Positions 1 to 10,383 of a DNA stretch of 64,000 nt are shown piece by piece. Location of the stretch: positions 150,482,597-150,546,596 of the forward strand of contig CM061132.1 of NCBI GenBank assembly GCA_030789695.1. The letters are read 5' to 3'. Numbering within the stretch: the first letter of the stretch is position 1; every line of letters starts with the position of its first letter. Below the pieces are notes generated by a model. The model saw only the letters and a program-made list of their open reading frames with translations. It was not told where the DNA came from and did no database searches. The DNA is from Scilla litardierei (taxonomy: Eukaryota; Streptophyta; Magnoliopsida; Asparagales; Asparagaceae). Both the position numbers and the translations under genes were made by a program.

Positions 1-393
1 TTCTCAACCTCCATCGTTTTCGAAAATACTTGGAATAGGAACTTCCTAGCTATTATCTAGACGATAGTGTGGTGATTTCCTAGTCCCTAGCTGTGGAGTC
101 CCTGACGCATGATACGATTCGATTCTTACTCTGTACTCATGCATGCTTGAGCTATATATTCACAATCGATATTTGGGTCTTTTCTTGGATCTGTGTATAT
201 GGAACTTTTCTGCACATTGTAGATAGTAACACCGTCTGCTAGCACGTGACCACACTCACGCGTGCTTCACCGCGTGGCCCCACGACACTTGTTTGGACTC
301 ATATTTCCTCGGTTTAGTGATGTGTTTTGTTGTATGCGTGTGTAGTGTTGGTGTTTGATTTTGTTGGCCCTGACGGGCGATTTAGGATTTTGA

Positions 394-395
<2 letters not shown>

Positions 396-466
<71 letters not shown>
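396..466. repeat. (TA)n microsatellite, about 35 units
   Basis: Uninterrupted TA dinucleotide run inside the 3' non-coding part of element E. It probably arose after insertion; A, B and C have no such run at the matching place. Confidence 0.97.
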
Positions 467-468
<2 letters not shown>

Positions 469-519
469 TCCCTCCGAGCTCCTACTCTCACTCGTCTTCC
501 TCGAGGACGAGGAAGGGTT

Positions 520-533
520 CAGCTTGGGGATTT
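520..533 (+). other. Polypurine tract of element E
   Basis: A purine-rich run with the core AGCTTGGGGA lies directly before the LTR start at TG 534. Its position and sequence match the tracts before the 3' LTRs of A, B and C. By family knowledge it primes plus-strand DNA synthesis. Confidence 0.75.
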
Positions 534-2198
534 TGACGTGTGTTTATATTTTATATAATCACGCACGTCTTCTTTGTGTTTTTCCGTTGTTTTCCGTCGT
601 TTTCCGTCGTCTCGTGCCCATTTTCTTGGGATTTTTAGTTTTCTTTCACTTTTTGGTGCTTTTGTCTATTTGCAGGAGATCGCCAGTGTAGGGGACATAT
701 AACGAAGATATCACGAGTCTCTGGAGCAACGGGAGGAGTCACGCGTGATCCGGGGCCAAATGATGAAGATCGCCATTTTCAGCCCTCACCCGATCGGTTG
801 GACACAGCCAACCGATCGGGTGATGCACGAGGGTCTGACCTGGACGAAGGCTGGAGTGAGAAGAAAACCAACCGACTGGTTCGCCACCGTTTGAACACAG
901 CAGAGCTCTCGGCCAATTTGGAGCTGAATTCCAACCGATCGGGTGACATCTCACCCGATCGGTTCATCTGTAGCCGATTCTTCCAAAGAACGACCCGTAG
1001 AGCTCAACCGACATCCACTGACCATGCCAAATCGACAGACTTCTCTGTCTATTTTGGGGATATTTCCAACCGACCAGTTGAATTCTCAACCGATCGGTTG
1101 ACTTGATGCTGAATCTTTTCAAACGATGACCCGCTCGCTCCACCCGGTCGGACCAAGCGCCCGGTTGAAGTTCTCGAAGCCTACGGCTGAAGCGCGAAGC
1201 AGCTCACCCGATCGGTTGATACTTTAACCGATCGGGTGACGTCGATTTCTATATATAGTTGCATTAGGTTTCCAAAAACAAAAGCTGTTATTTTTCTGTC
1301 TTTTTTCTCCATTTGTGACGGCTGGAATTTTACTATTTTTGTAAGTCTTCTGATCTTTGTGCAACTTTAATATAGTCTTAATAGCATTTCTACCACTTCA
1401 TTGCAATCGTCTGATTATGATTTTTACGGTTGATTTCTGTTTAGATCGCTTTTTAGCTATGATTTGTGAGTAGTTCCCTAATCTGGGATTTTGGTGGAAA
1501 CCCCTTCGTGGGTTCTCCCTAATGGGTCCATAGGACTAGGAATCGATATGGATTAGGATTTAGAGGTTACACGGGGTGTTTCATTTTCATCGGCAGGAAA
1601 AAGACCGCCTTTTACCGTAGGGCCGAGGGGGAATAAACTTGGCAGTTGACTCCCTAGCCACAGCTCATGCTCTTAGCGTATACATTGAATCCTAGCACGC
1701 GGGAGCGGCATGATGAGATGTTGGGAGTTATCGTTGCGGGCTTAGTGCTCCCGGAGGTCGGTCGATGTTAATGGACATGGGAATGCCCATCGACCGAACC
1801 TGGGTAGTCCGGCGTATCATCCTGGGCATCGACATATCGGGCCCATGGGACGCTGGTATCACTTTCAGAGGCAACGTCCCACCACTAAACCCTAATTCCG
1901 ATCATTTTCCTATCCGTAGGTCGTAATAGATAGAACACATGATAGGGTGAAAACCGAAGTCCTAGGTTTTCTTTTATATTGCCTATCCTCCGTATTTACA
2001 TTCCGTGACAAACCATCTATCTTCGGGCTAGCTCACCCGTAGGGTGAACCGGTTCCTTTTAGAAACAAGCACAACCACGCCTCCCTGTGTTCGACCCCCA
2101 AGACACACTACAACACCGTGCGCTTGCGGTACAAATATTTAAATCTGGTATCCCCTATCTAATTGCACTCCGCATGATTCGAAAACTGGGGGACGTCA
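534..2198 (+). repeat. 3' LTR of Athila-like element E
   Basis: The LTR starts TGACGT directly after the polypurine tract and ends ACGTCA at 2198, giving a short terminal inverted repeat and about 1665 bp, similar to the 1.8-kb LTRs of A-C. It keeps the family order: a palindrome array (787-1240), a TATA box TATATATAG near 1250, a hairpin-bearing leader (for example GGTCGGTCGATG at 1756-1767 pairing with 1788-1800) and a U5 end resembling the TTGCGGTAAAAC block of the others. The sequence is otherwise diverged, so E is a sister family. The 5' LTR is outside the window. The five bases ATATC at 2199-2203 would be the right half of the target-site duplication. Confidence 0.75.
787..1240. repeat. 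Array of CCGATCGG-core palindromes in E LTR promoter
   Basis: Repeated motif CAACCGATCGGGTG and its reverse complement, often as inverted pairs. The first pair (787-801 with 808-822) is a perfect 15-bp inverted repeat around a 6-nt loop. The array ends just before the TATA box at about 1250. The same layout with a different motif is seen in A, B, C and D. Confidence 0.85.
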
Positions 2199-2779
2199 AT
2201 ATCACATCATATATAGGCGCATTCGATATAGAAACCAAGAACGTCAAAACAATACGAAATATGAAATCATTCTAGAATTAGCATTGTCTAAGGCATTTAA
2301 ATGATATACGTAATCATAGATTGCACACTTTTCAATTGATCGCTTTCTGTTGGAGTATAAGAGGTATCACACATTATAAAGCAATAAGAATAGAAAGGGA
2401 TGGTATTCATAAAACGCATGCCAAATTTTCAATTCATAGACTTCGTTATACTCTAAGTAATCTTCCAAAGTATCAAAAATTACCTAACTTAGGTCGTCAT
2501 GCACATATAAGTGGTCACTCTCTCACACGTCATTGGATCCCCTCCCCCAAGCTTATCTATAAGCATGGAACATCAAATAAAACAATACGATTTTTCCCAT
2601 TTTTTTGAAGCTCTAAGGAAAATAAAAGAAATAAGAAAGAAAGAAAGAAGGAAATGGGATCATGTATATACAAATGATTACCTTTTGTTTTGCTTTTCTC
2701 TTTTTCTTTTTTAAGATCTGCAATATACTCAATAACGATCCCAAATCAAAGAGAGATAGAAAGATATGCATATGCATAT

Positions 2780-2868
<89 letters not shown>

Positions 2869-3859
2869 TATATATATAGGGAGAAGCTTATTCTTTTTGG
2901 CATGGGGAAGATGCAAGTATATGATTCACTAGGCGGAGATTCACCAATGACTATAAGTATAGAATTGATGATCAAGGTATGTGGAGAAAGAAATATAACG
3001 CTCAGTTCACTCTTTTGTATGTGCACAACAACTTTTAGCAGGGTAATATAATCTACTCATTTGATTTCAGAAAGTAAACTAATTTAATCATATCAAAAAG
3101 GCATACATTCGATCAACCTGGAAGTTGAGCATACAATTTCATGCAAATAGAAGTGATAGTAGAAAACAAAGCAGTACTCCAAGATTAGGCAATCAATGTG
3201 TGAAGCTTGGTGTGTTTTCTATGAAAAGTATACAATATGACTCAGCTAATGTTAGAATTTCATTCACAATCATATAATAGAGATGGAGGTTCCTATTCTC
3301 AAGTGCATGGCGACGTATATCATATGATATCTGAAATAAAAACACTGGCATGGCAAGGGAATACGCGTATAAGATCAAGCTAACTCCAAGTCATCATCAT
3401 CATAGAGAGTTTATTTCTAGCAAAAAGGATAAAAGAAATAAAGATAAAGGGGAAATAAAAACTAACTATACATATGCAACACACGCAGAAAGTAGGAAAA
3501 CGTGATGCATGGGAAAAAAAATGAAAAAGTGGGTGAAAATAAGTGGAAAATAAAGAAAGGTAGAAAAATAAAGATAAAAATGAAGAAAATAAAAAGTGCG
3601 TGAGTGCACTCCCTCCCCCAAGCTAAACTGCACAGTGTCCTCAATGTGTTAGGTGTGGCACAAGGACATATATAATAGGGGTGGGTGGGTGCGGATGCAT
3701 GCATGATGAAAAGAAAATGAAAAATGAGTCCCCCCCTTTCAGGATGAGTAAAGGCATGGCCCCGAACAGACAGATGGGCACTAAATATGGGGGGGGTATC
3801 AGTAGCAATGGCAATCAAGCAGAACCACCACCCTCTGGGGGGAGGGGTGAGTCTCGCTG
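2199..3859 (-). other. 3' non-coding region of element D with two polypurine-like motifs
   Basis: Homologous in reverse to the regions after ORF2 in A, B and C. Shared landmarks are the block around 3611-3650 (CTCCCCCAAGCTAA next to an ACAGTGTCCTCAATGTG stretch) and the block around 2539-2560 (CTCCCCCAAGCTTATC). Each carries the AGCTTGGGGGAG core on the minus strand. The (CA)43 repeat at 2781-2866 lies inside. No coding region is supported. Confidence 0.7.
2781..2866. repeat. (CA)43 microsatellite
   Basis: Perfect CA run of 86 bp within the 3' non-coding region of element D. The apparent ORFs of alternating His/Thr or Cys/Val here are translations of this repeat. Confidence 0.97.
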
Positions 3860-4189
3860 CTATGAGCGAGGAGGTAGTGGGTGCTGGCGCCTGACAATGT
3901 TAAGGATTTTTGGAAAGTCACGATTAATGGACTCTGGGGTGAGCCCGCATCCCTGAGGTATGAGGATGAGCATGGATACAAACCGCTCTTCCTGATCTTG
4001 GTCCCTAAAGGTGGCCTCATAAGGCCTCTCATCATAGGGCGGATGGAGGCGTACTAGGGAGGTTCGAAAGGGAGGTACAGGTGGTGACTCGCCAGAAGGC
4101 GCATAGTCCGCTCCAGGGGAAGAGGGGCCAGGGTTGCCGGCCCTATCCCGCCTGAGAGCGGCTAGCATCGCACTGCGGCGCAGAGGCAT
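3860..4189 (-). pseudogene. ORF2 N-terminal remnant of element D
   Basis: Reading from 4189 downwards, about 109 codons start MPLRRSA, run through a Pro/Ser-rich stretch and reach ATFRDQDQEERF. This matches in position and pattern the start of ORF2 in A-C (MPPRTRP, Pro-rich stretch, then ITFRDDAHRAVF). The rest of ORF2 is missing: the conserved post-ORF2 block appears about 200 bp further on, so most of the gene was deleted. The product's function is unknown. The family resembles the ORF found after gag-pol in Athila-type elements. Confidence 0.5.
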
Positions 4190-4689
4190 GATCGTGGGGT
4201 GTGGCCTAAGAGCTGCGATGTTCTCAAAAATAGGAGAAGGAACGAGTGTACCTGAGATCCGGGTAGCTCCACAAAGATGATTAGTACGAGTTGCTCACAG
4301 TTAGCTCACAGGTCGAATTTGTTCCCCCTAAGCTTTCATTCAGCACAATTTCAAGGGTTAATAGTGAATTTTATAAATCATGGGGCAAATCGAAGAAAAT
4401 GAAGTGCGAGGGGGTTCTAACTATGCATGGGGCATGAATTTGGCTTACGAAACAGAAAAGGGGAAGAAGTTGGAGAAAGTGGGCGAGGGAGTGTGGTGAT
4501 CGGAGGTAGGCGGCAAAGGGCGACGGTGATCCGGTGTTGGTGGGTGACGGATGGGAGGAGGTGTCAGCGATAGGGGGTGGGGGTGGGGGGCTATCAGAAA
4601 AGAGAGAGAGGGAGGTTTGAAATTGGGGATTTTCTCTCTCCCCGAGCTGCCTATGAGTGTCATAGGCTGTGTTCACGTAAGTCATTAGA

Positions 4690-5150
4690 CCGAGTGACGG
4701 TAGTCACTCGGGCGAGTGACTCGCCCTAAGAGTTTGAACTTTAGCATTCGGTGGAGGTTGTGACTCGGTTGAGTAGCTCTTGTTACTCGGGCGAGTGACA
4801 AGTTCTACTCGGTCGAGGCAGTAATTGAAACAGAGCATTGTTTTGGGGTGATTCTGGCTCAGTCTGCCACTCGGGCGAGTGGAATTATCCACTCAGGCAA
4901 GTGGAATTATCCACTCGGGCGAGTGAAAATTTCTGCTCGGCCGAGTGAACAGACTTCGCACAGCAATTTTTAGCACAATTTGGTATCAGATTCACTCAGG
5001 CGAGTGACAAAGTCACTCGACTGAGTGGTAATTAAAATATAGAGAATGGATTTTCGAAACTTCCCTGTCAGTGAGTCACTCGGGCGAGTGGCTCCTCTAC
5101 ACGGTCGAGTGACTATTTCACTCGGCAGAGTAGGCTGTCTGCTTGAGCTT
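4690..5150. repeat. Palindrome array (CTCGGGCGAG/CTCGGCCGAG type) in the D spacer before ORF2
   Basis: About fifteen copies of a 12-14 bp motif of the type CACTCGGGCGAGTG, with variants, at irregular 20-40 bp spacing. It occupies the same place as the spacer arrays of A (14284-14611), B and C, between the end of the pol or gag-pro ORF and ORF2. The favoured variant (GGGC centre) is the one also present in D's own LTR (21610-21990). Confidence 0.85.
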
Positions 5151-5394
5151 CCTCTCTTTGTTTTCCTGCTGCTACTGTTTCTTCTTCTCCTCTTTGTTTC
5201 TCCCTTCCTTAGGCATTTAAGCACGTCCTTGGAGCTGCTTCCAATTGCTGTGGCCATCCTCCATTGAATGGCTCACTCGTTTCTTCTCTCTATGATGAAA
5301 AACATAGCCCAATGTCAGGATATTCCTAAGATTCTAGACTCGACTAAAAATTTTAAAACTAAAATGTAAAATCAGATTCAACTAAGGTAGAACC

Positions 5395-5443
5395 ATCGGG
5401 TTGCCTCCCGATAAGCGCTCGTTTAAGGTTTTGGGCTCGAACC
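5395..5443 (-). other. Tandem hairpins after the pol stop codon of D
   Basis: Stem ATCGGG/CCCGAT (5395-5400 with 5407-5412) around a 6-nt loop, and a second stem GGTT/AACC (5427-5430 with 5440-5443). Both match the hairpins after the Gag-Pro stop of A, B and C. The stem sequences differ but pairing is kept, which suggests selection on RNA structure. Confidence 0.6.
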
Positions 5444-5457
5444 CTTAAGATTTGCAA

Positions 5458-6316
5458 TTAGTGCTCAATATTCGGTGCATAGGAGATGCGCGTGTTAAAC
5501 TTGTCGGGAAGGCCGCTAGGATTCACTTGTTGCTTTTCACTAGCCTTCCTCGGATGTGCCTCATCAAAGGTAGTAGTAGGGGATGACTCCCCCAAGCTTT
5601 GGCTCTTGGCGTCCTTCTTGACCGGCGGTGAAGATTTATTCGTCGGTGGCGCTTCTGTCATGTGCTTCACCGTAGAGAGCTTGCAGAGCTATCTAATCCT
5701 AACGACATCAGCGTCGTTCTTCTCTTCATCGGTAAGAGGATCCGGTGGGTCTCCCATCATTTCACCATCTTCGATATATAAGGTTTCATAAAGACTGTTT
5801 ATGTGCAAAGCTCCAATGGCATGGGGGATGGCATTGTCAACGGCCTTCTCAAGTAGGTTTGAAAGATCTTGGGACCAACCTTTAATAGGCGTATGCTATT
5901 TACTTCGCCGGTGGGGTCTCCTTCTGAGTAGTGCTTAAGTCTTTGTCCATTTACCTTAAATGTGGCATCGTCTTTTCCTTCTATCTCAAAAGTTCCTCCC
6001 GGTTGTATGTTCCAAATGGTGAAAGGTCCCGACCAACGTGATCTTAGATTTCCATGAAAGAGTCGAAGTCTAGAGTTGAATAATAAGACCTTATCTTCGA
6101 CCTTGAAATTTGTCACGATGATGCGGGCGTCGTGGAGGATTCTGGTCCTTTTCTTGTAAATTCTAGAGCTCTTGTAAGCATCCCGTCTAATTTCGTCAAG
6201 CTCATTTATATCTAAAAGTCGTCGCACCGCTGCACTCTTGTAGTCGTAATTCAAAGTCTTGATTGCTCAATAGGCACGGTGTTCCAACTCTACCGGCAAA
6301 TGGCATGCCTTCCGAT
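5458..6316 (-). pseudogene. Integrase C-terminus plus C-terminal tail of Athila-type pol (element D)
   Basis: From about 6316 down, the translation reads KACHLPVELEHRAY, then a stop, then AIKTLNYDYKSA and SRLRLFHGNLRSRWSGPF. These are the end of the integrase core and the C-terminal region typical of Athila integrases, which join retroelement cDNA to the host chromosome in the nucleus. After a frameshift near 5860 a tail follows (LLEKAVDNAIPHAIGAL ... FNTRISYAPNIEH). It aligns with the last ~110 residues of the Gag-Pro ORF in A and B (LLDEVIEEAIPHSIG ... FDGCISYAPNIPH). An in-frame stop also breaks the tail near 5685. Not functional: the catalytic DDE part and the zinc-binding domain are absent. 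Confidence 0.8.
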
Positions 6317-6327
6317 AAAATAGCCAG

Positions 6328-6487
6328 TACATTGCGGTAAAACTACAATGGCATTTCCTCGGCAAAGGCGCCAAAAACTTAATCGCTCCCGGATATACAC
6401 CCGGGAAACAATTGTAATTTTACCACAAGCACACGGTTAAGTGGTAAGCGGGTTATCGAACATGAGGAGGGACTAATGACGGTACTA
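6328..6487 (-). repeat. Misplaced PBS + U5 fragment inside D pol
   Basis: Bases 6357-6487 match D's own PBS and U5 edge at about 8646-8775 (shared CCAAAAACTT, ATCGCTCCCGGATATACACC and GGTTAAGTGGTAAGCGGG blocks). They sit between RNase H and the integrase C-terminus, where the integrase catalytic core should be. Just to the left, 6330-6346 holds a TTGCGGTAAAACTACAA block in the opposite orientation, which is the U5 end seen at 10997-11010. The two pieces look like an inverted junction. Confidence 0.7.
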
Positions 6488-8447
6488 TATCTTATTAACT
6501 TTGGCTTGGCTTCCTTTTTGCTCAATAGGTACTTCAATGCCGCATGGTCGCTGTGCATAATCAATTGTGATCCAAGAAGGTAAGAATGAAACTTCGCAAT
6601 GGAGTAGACCACAGCCAAAAGCTCCTTTCGGTGGTAGTGTAATTATTTTGTGCCTCGTCCAGGGTTTTGCTTGCATAAAATATTGCATGAAGATTTTTAT
6701 CCTTCATTTGTCCCAACACTGCCCCAATTGCTTGGTCACTAGCATCGCACATCAAATCGAAAAGAAGATTCCAATCCGGTGGCTGTATGATTGGAACGAA
6801 AATGGGGGCTTCCTTCACTGAAATAAAGGCTTGCAAGCAATCTAATGAAAAGTCAAAGGGAGCATCTTTAGCAAGTAAAGCTGTAAGAGGTTGGGCAATT
6901 AGGACAAAATCCTTGATAAAACGACGGTAGAACCCTGCATGGCCAAGGAATCCCATAATGCCCTTAACATTAATAGGAGGGGGGAGCTTTTCTGTTACCT
7001 CAATTTTTGCCTTATCACCTCGATTCCTCTAGATGAGACAAGATGCCCTAGAACTATTCTATCGGTGACCATGAAATAGCATTTCTCTCAATTAAAAGTT
7101 AAATTATTTTGTTGGCATCTTTTAAGGACCTTAGTAAGATTGGCCAAACATGAGTCAAATTCGCTGCCATAAACAGAAAAATCATCCACAAAGACTTCCA
7201 TGATGTCTTCAATATAATCAGAAAAGATGGACGTCATGCACCCTTGAAAGGTGGCGGGGGGCATTACAAAGACCGAAATGCATCATACGTTAAGCATAAG
7301 TACCGTAAGGGCACGCAAAAGTAGTCTTTTCTTGGTCATCTTCATGTAAGGGAATCTGAAAGAATCCCGAATACACATCCAAATAGCAAAAGTATTTATG
7401 TTTGGCGAGGCGTTCTAGCATTTGGTCAATAAAGGGCATTTGGGTAATGGTCCTTTCGGGTGGATTTATTCAATTTCCTGTAATCGATACACATTTACCA
7501 ACCCGTGATGGTCCGTGTGGATATAGATTCTCCCTTATCGGTTTTTATTACGGTCATTCCCCCCTTTTAGGGACGACATGAATTGGGCTAACCCATTTGG
7601 TGTCAGAAATAGGATAGATGATATCGGCTTCAAGCAGTCTAAGGATCTCCTTTTTAACCACCACTTTCATGTTAGGGTTTAACCGCCTTTGAGGTTCTAT
7701 GGAGGTGGCTTCAATGTTTTCAAGATGGATCCTATGGGTGCATAGCCTAGGGCTAATCTCCTTGAGGTCAGAAATGCTATAACCAAGGACACCCTTATGG
7801 CTCTTAAGGACATCTAAAAGATTCTCAAGTTGATGGTGGTTGAGGCTAGCATTGACAATCACCGGATAGGTCAATTTATCCCCCAAAAATGCATATCTTA
7901 GGTTAGGAGGTAATTGTTTCAATTCTACCTCAGGAGGCGCTGTACCCCGTGCCTCATTTTCTTGTGAAAGCATGGTGTCTTCGATCGCATCTATATTCAC
8001 TTCCTCCTCATAAGGTAGGCTCTCGCATGCTGACTCGGAATCGTTGTGTGGCGAGGATGGTGCATCGGATTAGGTGCTATATGACTCTACTCTCAGGTCA
8101 ATGGGACTACCATTCTCCTCTTGTTCATATCTGACATTAAAAGATAAGTCAGTGCATTCATCGGTGTTGCAGAAGGGATCGTCAAGTATACTTCCCTGAA
8201 CATCGATATGCCAAACAAACTCTTCACAAGCATCGATCTCTCCGGTGCATGCTTCGATGCCTTCCTTTATTTCTGGCTGAGGGATCCAGTCAACTTCAAA
8301 ATGCAACTTATCATCCCTAATATCGACTCTGATGTTGCCCTTGATCGTTCCTTCTGGGAAAATTTGATCAATAATGAAATTAGCAAACAATTGCTCAAGG
8401 GGGTCCTCCACGTTGATGGCCAAGGCCCCCTGTGGATTGGACCTCAT
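6488..8447 (-). pseudogene. Athila-type reverse transcriptase-RNase H, degenerate (element D)
   Basis: In minus-strand order: a protease-RT spacer (ALAINVEDPLEQLF near 8420), RT N-terminal part (LRYAFLGDKLTYPVIV; PQRRLNPNMKVVVKKEI; KWVSPIHVVPKRG, 8000-7554), RT core with the catalytic FVDD at 7192-7181 (context MEVFVDDFSVYGSEF), RT thumb (GFLGHAGFYRRFIKDF, 6956 down) and RNase H (LFDLMCDASDQAIGAVLGQ; SDHAALKYLLSKKEAKPKLIR, ending near 6488). It would copy element RNA to DNA. Several frameshifts and stops break it. Upstream there is no room for Gag or most of protease: the primer site lies only ~200 bp away. Confidence 0.88.
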
Positions 8448-8645
8448 CCATACGTTCCTCTAGGAGGAGTGCAAATGTGCATCATATTGCGGACTAGAGT
8501 CTGTTCTCATCATCGTATCTCCCAGGTAACCTCTTAAGAACCAATTGAAAAATCTGGAAGAACACGTTAATATGAGCATCAAATAAAAATAAAGAAAGAT
8601 AAAAGATAAAAGGTAGCCAGGTGAGGAAAATAAAATACCGTCGCC

Positions 8646-8663
8646 TCCCCGGCAACGACGCCA
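8646..8663 (-). other. Primer binding site of D (tRNA-Asp)
   Basis: The minus strand reads TGGCGTCGTTGCCGGGGA, one mismatch from the 3' end complement of plant tRNA-Asp(GTC). It lies 6 bp inside the 5' LTR boundary at 8670. Confidence 0.85.
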
Positions 8664-8669
8664 AAAACT

Positions 8670-9226
8670 TGATCGCTCCCGGATATACACCCGTGAAACA
8701 ATTGTAGTTTTATCGCAAGCGCACGGTTAAGTGGTAAGCGGGTTATCGAACACAAGGATGGACTAATGACAGTACTTTATCTTAATCACTAAGCTATTGG
8801 TGGAAAGGTGATTTGGAAATGGGTTAAGAATGTTGGTGTCACAATCGTTCAATTATCAATTCAATTCAATATAATAAAAGTGTTTAGGGCTACGGAATCC
8901 CCACTATGGAGTGTCATGCATCCTTGTGAATCGCGAATCTCAATGTTACTAGACTTGGATTGAGGTGAACTAATCATAACTAAATAGAGAACCAAGCTCA
9001 CACTCTCGCGCTATTGCAGGTCTATAACGACCTAGATTAGAGCCTACTCTCGTGCAAACCCTAGTCTAAGCCAATAGCATTAAGATCGACATCATCAGCC
9101 AATCACAACTCAAGACCACTCTCGTGCAAACTTGAGTTATGATCTAGACTGTGATAGCTCGTATTCGTCCAATCTCTTACAAACGAATATGGGTATAGAC
9201 TTATAATAAAAATGCTAGATTGGGTC
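8670..9226 (-). repeat. 5' LTR of D, U5 side (left of the A insertion)
   Basis: The plus-strand view starts TGATCGCTCC next to the primer site and continues to 9226, where A is inserted; the remainder is 21061-22286. Total LTR is about 1783 bp. This part holds hairpins of the leader array: AACTCAAG/CTTGAGTT (9107-9114 with 9131-9138) and TATTCG/CGAATA (9162-9167 with 9184-9189), each enclosing 16 nt. Confidence 0.85.
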
Positions 9227-9520
9227 TGATCACTCCTTATTTTACACCCTTTTTCCGCATATTTGCATGCCATTTAGATCGCCCAAATCATGTTTTTCAC
9301 GATATATCGACGATATTGCGATGCTTTTCACGATTTGTTGTTTTTGTCGCATTTCAGGTGATTTGGCGCGATTTGGAGTGATCCCGAGATGCGCTTACTC
9401 TAGACGGTCACCAACGACCTCCCCGAGGGGTATTTTGCTGTTGGAGGGGAGCGGAAGAAGAACGGACGTCGCAGGAGCGACGAGGAGGCCAAAATAAGCA
9501 GATTGGGCATTTTTTGTGTC

Positions 9521-9903
9521 CCACTCGGCTGAGTGGAGGAGCCACTCGGCCGAACAGCGAGACACTGCTCGGCCGACCAGTTCAGACACGATTTCTATGT
9601 GCACTCGGCCGAGCACCGAAGACCACATCGGCCGAGTGACGATACCACGTCCGCCCGAGTGGCGCCCAGACGAAGCCCCTCCAAAACATCCAAGTTACTG
9701 TTTTTCGGCTGCCTGAACTTCAGAAGACCCACTCAGCCGAGTGGATTATCCCGTCCGCCCGAGTATCATGAAGTCATCGGCCGAGTGACGACAACTCACT
9801 CGGCCGAGCCGCCCCCGAAGTAGAGACCCCTGAAGGCCCTGACTTACTGGAAAATTACAGGGTTTCTCACTCGGCCGAGTGACTTTTGTCACTCGGCCGA
9901 GTG
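9521..9903. repeat. CACTCGGCCGAGTG palindrome array in the A promoter (U3)
   Basis: About a dozen full or partial copies of CACTCGGCCGAGTG or its half-sites (CTCGGCCGA) in under 400 bp. The array ends ~80 bp upstream of the TATA-like box. It is repeated in the 3' LTR (19533-19915) and, with the same motif, in the spacer before ORF2. Confidence 0.9.
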
Positions 9904-10383
9904 CGATGCGCTGCCTGTAGCGAAAACTGCGGAAAACAGGCTGTGCAGGGGCATTTTGGTCACAATTTTTGGACGATTTTTGGGGCTATTTAAACCCTAT
10001 TTTTACCCTAGTTTTGAGAGCTCTCTCTTAGATTTTTTGCAGCTTTTTAGATTAGTTTTTTAGCTTTATTCTTGTGATTGGAGAAGGAGCAAAACTTGGA
10101 TTTTTGTTGGATTAATTGAAGAACTACATTGGTTTGCATCTCTTTTCCTTAAAAATTCTATTTTTATTGTTTATATCATTGTTGTGATGAATTCTATTGC
10201 TTATCTCAACGATTATTTTTGTGATCTTGCTATGATTTGTGAGTAGTCTCCACGTCTTGGGGCGTGGGGATGAACCCTACAAGCCCACTTTCATATTTGT
10301 GATGAATTGGTAGAAATTGAGCTAGAATTGCTATTAGAGATTAGATCGGGATCGATTTACTACGGATTGCTAGGTATTCATAT

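Larger units (their letters stand above)
1..533 (+). mobile_element. 3' internal non-coding end of Athila-like element E (truncated by window edge)
   Basis: No coding region is recognisable here. The stretch ends in a block (about 494-533) that matches the pre-LTR block of elements A, B and C: a CTTCCTCGAGGACGAG motif followed by a purine tract. This marks it as the 3' untranslated end of a related Ty3/gypsy Athila-type element whose coding part lies left of the window. Short ORFs across the TA repeat are repeat translations and are not called. Confidence 0.7.

Noticed and set aside
267..536. ORFs of alternating Ile/Tyr on both strands
   Set aside because: Translations of the (TA)n repeat.
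2613..3051. ORFs of Cys/Val or His/Thr repeats
   Set aside because: Translations of the (CA)43 repeat.
9521..9903. Palindrome arrays as satellite DNA or recombination-site arrays
   Set aside because: Copies are irregularly spaced, confined to promoter positions, and there is no recombinase gene nearby.
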